Both the position numbers and the translations under genes were made by a program. Below the pieces are notes generated by a model. That model was not told the origin of the DNA. It was given only the letters and a program-made list of their open reading frames with translations, and ran no database searches. 41,139 nucleotides of DNA from CAZGDB01 sp964524705 (GTDB lineage: Bacteria > Pseudomonadota > Gammaproteobacteria > Berkiellales > Berkiellaceae): the NCBI GenBank assembly GCA_964524705.1, contig CAZGDB010000015.1, positions 1 through 41,139 of the forward strand. Reading direction: 5' to 3'. Below are positions 35,491-41,139 of the stretch, piece after piece; the first letter of the stretch is position 1; each line of letters opens with the position of its first letter.

Positions 35491-35625
35491 CTAAACCGCT
35501 AATCTTTTTCTGCCTTTACGACGTCGGTTGTTCAAAACCTGTCTACCCTTTTGGGTCGCCATTCTAGCTCTAAAGCCATGTGTGCGTTTACGACTTGTAT
35601 TATGCGGTTGAAAAGTACGTTTCAT
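35491..35625 (-). CDS. rpmH: Large-subunit ribosomal protein L34
   Basis: 44 residues. Begins MKRTFQPHNTSRKRTHGF and ends RRKGRKRLAV, the hallmark L34 sequence; very basic. The ATG is at 35625-35623 and the TAG at 35493-35491. First gene of the rpmH-rnpA-yidD-yidC-mnmE-mnmG unit, reading away from oriC and divergent from dnaA. Confidence 0.97.
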   Translation of the reverse strand: MKRTFQPHNTSRKRTHGFRARMATQKGRQVLNNRRRKGRKRLAV

Positions 35626-35680
35626 TGTATGACCCAAACCTTAAGTTAGTTTTATGAATTTTAAGGAAATATATAGAGGT

Positions 35681-35709
35681 AAGATAAAGAGCTTGGGGTC
35701 AAAAGTCAA
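35681..35709 (-). promoter_or_regulatory. Sigma-70 promoter of rpmH
   Basis: Minus strand: TTGACT (35709-35704), a 17-nt spacer and TATCTT (35686-35681), 56 nt before the rpmH start. Confidence 0.65.
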
Positions 35710-36334
35710 GTAGATCTAAGGGGTTGTTAATAAAACATAATGAATAAATTACATATGTAATGTTTTAGATCTTTTAAGATAGTAATTAGGGACTAAAAAA
35801 ACACCTCGAACTCGCTTTTTGGTAAAGAAAACAGATCGTTATGGTTATCAAAGGTTGTGCAATAGGATAAGGAGATCTAGAGGATAAGTTGTGGATAAAA
35901 AATAGAATGCCAAAACTCCACAGGTATCCACTGTTTATACTAGGAGTTATGCACAGGATTAGCACTTAAAAATAAGTATACGAACTGACTGTTTTTTGTT
36001 TCGTAAATAATTTGTATTTTAAATATTGATCTAATTCTTAATATTAAGATCTATTAAGTACAGTTTTATTGGTGGATAACTGCAATAGAATGAATAAATA
36101 CAGCTAGTTATTAAAATGATAAAGCAGTGTTAATCTTTAGGATATACTCTGGATAAGTTTGTACTAAGTTGAGTCTCAAGTCTTTTTTTTAACAAACTAA
36201 ACGCTTATGCACAGCTTTAAGGTACTTTTAAGCACAGAAAACATACAGCTTTTTTGCTAGTATGAGATACACTACCTCAGTACATACTGTGTAAAAAAAA
36301 TTAAGATGGGTAACATTCATAGAAGGGGGACCTG
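35700..36334. other. Replication origin oriC / dnaA upstream region
   Basis: There is no gene between rpmH and dnaA. DnaA-box-like 9-mers: TTATCCACA at 35890-35898 (minus, perfect), TTATGCACA at 35947-35955 and 36205-36213 (plus; both fit TTWTNCACA), TTATCCACC at 36071-36079 (minus) and TTATCCAGA at 36148-36156 (minus). A very AT-rich stretch, about 35965-36070, could be the unwinding element. GATC occurs at 35713, 35768, 35834, 35874, 36028 and 36048, dense for the length and in keeping with the dam gene. rpmH-oriC-dnaA is the layout known from pseudomonads. The exact limits are inferred. Confidence 0.8.
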
Positions 36335-37669
36335 GTGTCCACAGAAGTAGCAGTCTCTATTTGGCAACAATGCCTAGAAGAGCTCAAGCAACAATTAAGT
36401 CAGCAAGATTTCTATCAATGGGTTAGTCCTTTGATGGCAGAGGAGCGAGATCGCACTTTAATTTTGTATGCGCCCAATCATTATGTTCTAGAAGGTTTTC
36501 AACAAGAATGTTTAGAACCTTTACGTAGTACTATGAAACGATTGTTTGCTGAAGAAAAATACACCGTCACTTTAAGTGTAGGAAGTCGAGCTAAAGAGCC
36601 AGCACCTACGCAAACAAACTCAGACGACAAACAAAATATTGGGTACACATCACATCTCAATCCTTCTTTTAGATTAGATAACTACGTTACTGGCGGTAAA
36701 GCAAACCAAATGGCTAAGGCAGCCTGTGAACAGGTAGCAGCTAATCCCGGGGGCGCATATAACCCATTATTTTTATATGGGGGAGTGGGGTTAGGGAAAA
36801 CCCATTTGATGCATGCGGTAGGCAATCAGTTGTTAGATAATCAACCTAATGCAAAAGTGGTCTATATGCCTTCCGAGCGTTTTGTCGGAGACATGGTTAA
36901 AGCGCTGCAAAACAACACGATTAATGAATTTAAAAAGGCTTATCGCTCAGTAGATGCGTTATTAATTGATGATATTCAATTTTTTGCAGGTAAAGAAAGA
37001 TCTCAAGAAGAGTTTTTCCATACTTTTAATGCTTTATTAGAAGGACAAAAACAAGTTATTTTAACTTCTGACCGTTACCCTAAAGAAATTAGCGGAATAG
37101 AAGAAAGACTCCAGTCACGCTTTGGATCAGGATTAACTATAATTGTTGAGCCCCCTGAACTAGAAACTAGAGTTGCGATTTTAATGGTGAAAGCAGAACA
37201 AATGAAAGTTGTGTTACCAGATGAAGTTGCTTTCTTTATAGCTAAAAAAATACGTTCAAATGTTCGTGAATTAGAAGGTGCATTAAAGCGTGTAATCGCG
37301 AATGCTCAATTTATGGGGAAAACTATAGACTTAAGTTTTGCCCAAGAAGCATTGAAAGATATATTAGCATTACAGCTAAAATTGGTATCCGTAGATAACA
37401 TTCTAAAAACAGTTGCTGAATACTATAAAATTAAGGTTTCTGATTTATTGTCTAAACGTAGAAATAGATCTGTAGCAAGACCACGACAAATAGCCATGGC
37501 TTTGTGCAAAGAACTAACCAACCATAGTTTGCCTGAAATCGGAGAAGCTTTTGGGGGGCGAGACCACACTACTGTTATACATGCTTGCAAAAGCGTAGCT
37601 GAATTACGTGTAAGCAGCCCGGATATTACAGAGGATTATTCAAACTTGTCTCGTATTCTTTCAAGTTAG
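36335..37669 (+). CDS. dnaA: Chromosomal replication initiator DnaA
   Basis: 444 residues. Domain I (about 1-75) and a short linker precede the AAA+ domain: Walker A GGVGLGKTH (149-157), Walker B LLIDDIQFF (209-217). C-terminal DNA-binding domain with the signature GGRDHTTVIHACK. The start is GTG with AAGGGGGA just upstream. DnaA-type boxes in its own leader suggest autoregulation. Followed by dnaN and recF. Confidence 0.97.
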   Translation: MSTEVAVSIWQQCLEELKQQLSQQDFYQWVSPLMAEERDRTLILYAPNHYVLEGFQQECLEPLRSTMKRLFAEEKYTVTLSVGSRAKEPAPTQTNSDDKQNIGYTSHLNPSFRLDNYVTGGKANQMAKAACEQVAANPGGAYNPLFLYGGVGLGKTHLMHAVGNQLLDNQPNAKVVYMPSERFVGDMVKALQNNTINEFKKAYRSVDALLIDDIQFFAGKERSQEEFFHTFNALLEGQKQVILTSDRYPKEISGIEERLQSRFGSGLTIIVEPPELETRVAILMVKAEQMKVVLPDEVAFFIAKKIRSNVRELEGALKRVIANAQFMGKTIDLSFAQEALKDILALQLKLVSVDNILKTVAEYYKIKVSDLLSKRRNRSVARPRQIAMALCKELTNHSLPEIGEAFGGRDHTTVIHACKSVAELRVSSPDITEDYSNLSRILSS

Positions 37670-37678
37670 GGAGGATTT

Positions 37679-38776
37679 GTGAAAATAAGCCTGCAGAAAG
37701 AAACATTTCTTAAAGTGTTATCTCAGGTTTCTAGTGTTGTAGATAGGAAACAGATAAAACCCATATTATCGCATGTGTTATTACAGGCAAAAGACACATT
37801 ATCAGTGCATGGCACTGATTTAGATAATGAGCTTTTGTTTAACATTCCAGAAGCAGACATTCACATGCCTGGAGATATTACAGTCTCAGCAAAAAAATTA
37901 TTAGATGTCGTTCGGGCTATGCCTGAAGGTGCAATCGTACACTTGGGGTTCGACCAAGAAAAATTATTAATTAGTTCTGAAAAGGTTAGATACAGCCTTA
38001 ATACTTTACCAAAAGAAGAATTTCCTACTTTTTCTAGTTTTGAACCAGAAGCTAGCTTTGAGTTACCTGTATCTTTGGTTGTTAAACTGTTTCATCAAAC
38101 AAGCTTTGCTATTGGACAACAAGATTCACGCTATTATCTGAACGGATTATTTTTCTCTATGAATAGAGGCGTATTAAAAGCAGTAGCCTCTGATGGACAC
38201 AGATTAATTGAATTAGTTTTACCTTGCCCAGAACATTTGAGATTTGAAGGTATATTTCCTAGAAAAGCGGTTATAGATATACAGCGCTTATTATCAGACG
38301 AAAGTGGCGATATTTTCTTTTCTTTATATAAAAATGCATTTAGCTTTTCTAGTAATCGTTTTTGTTTTAAATCAAAACTAATGGAAGGCCATTATCCAGA
38401 GTACCATAGGGTTTTTCCTGAAGTGGACGCCACAAAAAGTTTCTGGATGGACAAAGCGCTATTAAAACATAGTTTAATGAGGGTTTCTGCCTTGTTTTCT
38501 GATAGAAACCGAGGGGTTAACTTTAGTTTTGATAAACAAAAATTAAAATTATGGCTCGTAACACAAGAACAAGATGAAGTAGAAGAAGAACTGGATATTA
38601 CTTATGATGGACCACCCATTCAAATAGGTTTAAATGTACAGTATTTAATGGATTTTCTAAACAACTCTCAAGGAGAAGTGCTGCGTGGACAATTGGCTTC
38701 TTCTAAACAAGGCGTAAAGTTTGAGACATTAAATGCAGAAGATGGGGTCTATGTGGTTATGCCCATGTTGCTTTAA
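37679..38776 (+). CDS. dnaN: DNA polymerase III beta sliding clamp
   Basis: 365 residues; forms the dimeric ring that holds polymerases on DNA. The three clamp folds show in order; LSVHGTDLDNELLF, QDSRYYLNGLFF and AVASDGHRLIELVLP are characteristic, and the C-terminus VYVVMPMLL matches the usual VVMPMRL. The start is GTG with GGGAGG 5 nt upstream, 9 nt after dnaA. Confidence 0.97.
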   Translation: MKISLQKETFLKVLSQVSSVVDRKQIKPILSHVLLQAKDTLSVHGTDLDNELLFNIPEADIHMPGDITVSAKKLLDVVRAMPEGAIVHLGFDQEKLLISSEKVRYSLNTLPKEEFPTFSSFEPEASFELPVSLVVKLFHQTSFAIGQQDSRYYLNGLFFSMNRGVLKAVASDGHRLIELVLPCPEHLRFEGIFPRKAVIDIQRLLSDESGDIFFSLYKNAFSFSSNRFCFKSKLMEGHYPEYHRVFPEVDATKSFWMDKALLKHSLMRVSALFSDRNRGVNFSFDKQKLKLWLVTQEQDEVEEELDITYDGPPIQIGLNVQYLMDFLNNSQGEVLRGQLASSKQGVKFETLNAEDGVYVVMPMLL

Positions 38777-38778
38777 AT

Positions 38779-39825
38779 ATGCATATTTCCCAGCTAAAAG
38801 TTACAAATTTCAGACTTTTTTCTGAAAAAAACTGGTCTTGTTATCCAGGGTGTAATCTTATATTGGGAGAAAATGGCAGCGGTAAAACATCTCTTTTAGA
38901 AGCCATATATATATTGGGTTTTGGCAGATCTTTTAGAACCTCACAATTAAACGCGGTTTTATTAAAGGGGGCTTCTGATTTTGTAATTTATGCAGCAATG
39001 CAATCACAAGACAGAAACTACACGTTGGGATTTAGAAAACAAGCACGTAAAACAGAACTGCGTTATAACCAAGACCCTATGACAGCCTTAAGAGAATTTA
39101 TAAAAAATAATAGCTGTCTTTTGTTTTCCCCCGAAACAGTCCGGCTTTTTACTGAAGGACCAGAAGCTAGACGTAGCGCTTATAACTGGCTGCTTTTTCA
39201 TGCAGAACCGACCTACGGCTCTCTTTGGGGGCGTTATAAAAAGATTTTAAAACATCGCAACCAATTACTTTTAATGGGGAGCTCTGAAATAGAGCTCGAA
39301 GCATGGGATTCACAATTTGTTAGTTTGTCAAATGAGTTGTTTTTAATACAAGAGAAATGGATTGCTGTTCTAGAACAAAACATGTTGTTTTATTTGGAAA
39401 GCTTTGGCTTTGATTGGAAAATGAAACTACAGTTTTATAAAGGCTGGGAAGGGCAAGATTTAGGGCAAACTTTAAAAAGAAACTTCTTGTGGGATAAAAA
39501 AAGGGGAACCACCCATGCTGGCCCCCATCGTGCCGATTTATTATTTTTAATCAATGATCAAGCCGCCGCCAACTTTCTATCTAGGGGGCAACAAAAAATG
39601 CTAGTGATGGCTTTTTTATTAAGCCAAGCTATGATCTTGAATACGATAAAACAAGATCCACCGATTTTTTTACTGGATGATATTTGTTCTGAGTTAGATG
39701 AAAAAACCAGAAGTGTTTTTTTTGACCTATTACAAACACTGCAATACCAGTTCTTTTTAACTGGCTCTGAAGCTAGTTTATTTACAGAACAGTTTAAACG
39801 AAACGCGAGTATTATCACCTTATAA
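38779..39825 (+). CDS. recF: DNA replication and repair protein RecF
   Basis: 348 residues. An SMC-like ATPase that helps load RecA at gaps. Walker A GENGSGKTS (30-38), the following LLEAIYILGFGRSFRT, the signature FLSRGQQKMLVMAFLLSQ and Walker B IFLLDDICSELDE. The ATG is 2 nt after the dnaN stop. In most relatives gyrB comes next; here a decayed gene follows. Confidence 0.96.
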   Translation: MHISQLKVTNFRLFSEKNWSCYPGCNLILGENGSGKTSLLEAIYILGFGRSFRTSQLNAVLLKGASDFVIYAAMQSQDRNYTLGFRKQARKTELRYNQDPMTALREFIKNNSCLLFSPETVRLFTEGPEARRSAYNWLLFHAEPTYGSLWGRYKKILKHRNQLLLMGSSEIELEAWDSQFVSLSNELFLIQEKWIAVLEQNMLFYLESFGFDWKMKLQFYKGWEGQDLGQTLKRNFLWDKKRGTTHAGPHRADLLFLINDQAAANFLSRGQQKMLVMAFLLSQAMILNTIKQDPPIFLLDDICSELDEKTRSVFFDLLQTLQYQFFLTGSEASLFTEQFKRNASIITL

Positions 39826-39839
39826 GCAGCAACCCCACA

Positions 39840-39872
39840 AAACGGCATAAGCAAACACAGTTTGGGCCGTTT
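39840..39872. other. Hairpin after recF
   Basis: AAACGGC (39840-39846) pairs with GCCGTTT (39866-39872), and an inner CAAAC/GTTTG stem extends it. No U-tract follows, so it may end recF transcription with help or just mark the gene end. Confidence 0.4.
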
Positions 39873-39938
39873 AACAAACCTTATGTGTAGCCCTACAATA
39901 TAGGCCACTTATAAAAAATATATTTTAGGAATTGGGGT

Positions 39939-40900
39939 ATGTTGATAGGTAGGTTTTCAGAAAAAGCCGTATTAGAAAAATGCTATACAAATTAGCTTAA
40001 AAAAATTTAATTTGTTTGAGGTATAACAGTATTAAATAGCAGAAAAATAAAATTAAATAATCAGCACGTGTTATCTATATATTTAGCTTTGGGTAGCGTT
40101 TCGTATTATTTGCGATACCTGGAGCCTGCTTTGACAACAGAACAGAATATACAAAAATTCTTTTTTGAGTCCGCCGCACCACTTAAAGAGGGGGTTTCTA
40201 AATGATTTGAGTCATTATTTGAGACTGCAAAATCATATGTAGAATTAGTGAGGTCACTTGGAGAGAAACAGACTGGATTAACAAGATCTTCTCTTCATGT
40301 ATTGGCAAAACTATCTTCTGGTTGTGATAGATTATCGCGCTGTCTACAGGGTTTGTGAGACAGGCTTTCTTAAAGTAAACACACCCTACAGCAAAGAACA
40401 CATTGGTAGATGAGTTTAGTGTGTTTTTTTACATTCGGTGGATGCTGAAAAAAACAGATCTTTTGCAAAAAATTACTGGCTGCATAAAAGTATAAATCTT
40501 CTTGTCAGGCTTGGGTGGGGTTTATGTTTGAAATGGTCTGTATGAAGCACATTCATCACATTATTAACCCCATTCGTCTGCAAGCTAAAAAAATAAGCTC
40601 TTGGCAGTTTATATCAACAAAAATTCTGAATGAAGGTGTGCAAATTGACTTGTTTATTGATCGTTATGATGATGTTTTTACCTTATGCAGAATAAAGTAT
40701 ACAGCACAGCCTTTTGTCTTAGATAAGGTTTATGCAAAACAGCTAGGAAGAAAAGCTGCTGTTTTTAGTAAGAAGGCATGTATGAATAAACAACTTTTTG
40801 AGCCTTAGTATCGAAAAATGGCGTCAAAGAGAGTTTTTATACAGAAGAGCTGTTATCTGACATTGTTACATTAGAAGAACTTTGTAGGCCAGAAGAGTAA
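39939..40900 (+). pseudogene. Decayed AAA+ ATPase with PDDEXK-like (DUF234-type) C-terminus
   Basis: Fragments of one protein family lie in order but in different frames. ATG 39939 (AGGA upstream) gives MLIGRFSEKAVLEKCYTN then a stop; this resembles the family start MFIGR..E...L. The Walker A/B core expected next is missing. From about 40026 the text LNSRKIKLNN and IYLALGSVSYYLRYLEP, NIQKFFFESAAPLKEG, a stop, LFETAKSYVELVRSLG and GLTRSSLHVLAKLSSG align with the middle. Then ETGFLKVNTPYSKEHIG, LVDEFSVFFYIRW and the 97-residue frame 40515-40808 with EGVQIDLFIDRYDDVFTLCRIKY follow. The tail NGVKESFYTEELLSDIVTLE ends at 40900. The nuclease glutamate (usually CEMK) is Arg. An internal deletion plus several frameshifts and stops make this a relic. 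Confidence 0.85.
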
Positions 40901-40902
40901 AA

Positions 40903-40918
40903 TGTTCCACGTGGAACA
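40903..40918. promoter_or_regulatory. parS centromere site 1
   Basis: TGTTCCACGTGGAACA, a perfect 16-bp palindrome equal to the known chromosomal parS sequence of pseudomonads and close to the consensus TGTTTCACGTGAAACA. It lies about 4.6 kb right of dnaA and 12 kb from parB. Confidence 0.93.
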
Positions 40919-41014
40919 TTTGGTTGCCGGACTGGGGGTATGGAAACTCTAGAGACTTATCTCCTGATTTCTGCTTAATCACCCTCTAACCCCCTTATTT
41001 CCAGGAGGATAAAA

Positions 41015-41030
41015 TGTTCCACGTGGAACA
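41015..41030. promoter_or_regulatory. parS centromere site 2
   Basis: A second perfect TGTTCCACGTGGAACA, 112 nt after the first, in repeat unit 2. Confidence 0.93.
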
Positions 41031-41129
41031 ATTGTTTGTCGGAATGGGGTAATGGAAACTCTAGAGGCTTATCTCCTGATTCCTGCTTAAAAAACCTCTA
41101 ACCCCCTTATTGTCAGGGGGGGGGGGAAA

Positions 41130-41139
41130 TGTTCCACGG
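41130..41139. promoter_or_regulatory. parS site 3, truncated by window end
   Basis: TGTTCCACG followed by G at the last base; the first nine bases match parS and the tenth deviates (T expected), which may be an error at the contig edge. Confidence 0.6.

Larger units (their letters stand above)
40901..41139. repeat. Imperfect tandem repeat carrying parS sites (two units and the start of a third)
   Basis: Units begin at 40901, 41013 and about 41128, a period of 112 then 115 nt. Each opens with parS, then a GGAAACTCTAGAG segment, CTTATCTCCTGATT, CTGCTTA, CCTCTAACCCCCTTATT and a purine-rich AGGAGG or poly-G stretch. Unit 2 ends in eleven G (41116-41126). The third unit is cut by the window end, so the array may be longer. 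Confidence 0.85.

Noticed and set aside
40198..40401. 67-codon minus-strand open frame
   Set aside because: Lies antisense to the ATPase pseudogene, whose plus-strand fragments align with a family in order.
40901..41139. Terminal repeats as a CRISPR array
   Set aside because: The period is 112-115 nt, the units are similar along most of their length and there are no unique spacers; the palindrome is parS.

Overview
The window is about 41 kb of chromosome from a gammaproteobacterium of moderate-to-low GC, centred on the replication origin. Three things support this. The gene order atpIBEFHAGDC-glmU-glmS and rpmH-rnpA-yidD-yidC-mnmE-mnmG is typical of the group. Dam, cytochromes c4 and c5, Rep, UvrD and MgtA are present. 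The polA / small RNA / engB arrangement matches enterics and pseudomonads. A host-associated, Legionellales-like lineage is possible (short ankyrin protein, decayed AAA+ ATPase fragment), but that is a weak inference. Two runs of ten N (4842-4851, 13184-13193) are assembly gaps that artificially break polA and mgtA.

Layout. 1-849: 3' part of rep. 853-3580: cytochrome c5, dam, a DsbA-like oxidoreductase and dihaem cytochrome c4. 3797-9383: engB, a structured small RNA, polA and uvrD. 9383-11449: an MFS transporter, a 37-residue peptide with a double-glycine leader, and an ankyrin-repeat protein. 11672-17428: mgtA, an SRAP-family gene with altered active-site residues, then kbl-tdh. 17493-21250: tspO and glmS/glmU. 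21272-28040: the complete F1Fo ATP synthase operon. 28272-35625: parB, parA, mnmG, mnmE, yidC, yidD, rnpA, rpmH. 35626-36334: oriC. 36335-39825: dnaA-dnaN-recF. 39939-40900: a pseudogene of an AAA+ ATPase with a nuclease-like C-terminus. 40901-41139: tandem ~112-115 bp repeats, each carrying a parS site.

How it fits together. DnaA, oriC with GATC sites and Dam form the initiation module. ParA, ParB and the parS repeats form the origin-segregation module. RnpA, YidD and YidC with MnmE/MnmG are the conserved RNA-processing, membrane-insertion and tRNA-modification block. GlmU/GlmS make UDP-GlcNAc. Kbl and Tdh degrade threonine to glycine and acetyl-CoA.

Points worth a second look: the double-glycine peptide gene at 10824-10937 flanked by two hairpins; the GC-rich structured RNA between engB and polA; the parS repeat array; the SRAP protein lacking two active-site residues; the absence of rsmG from its usual place beside mnmG; and the ATPase pseudogene where gyrB is usually found.
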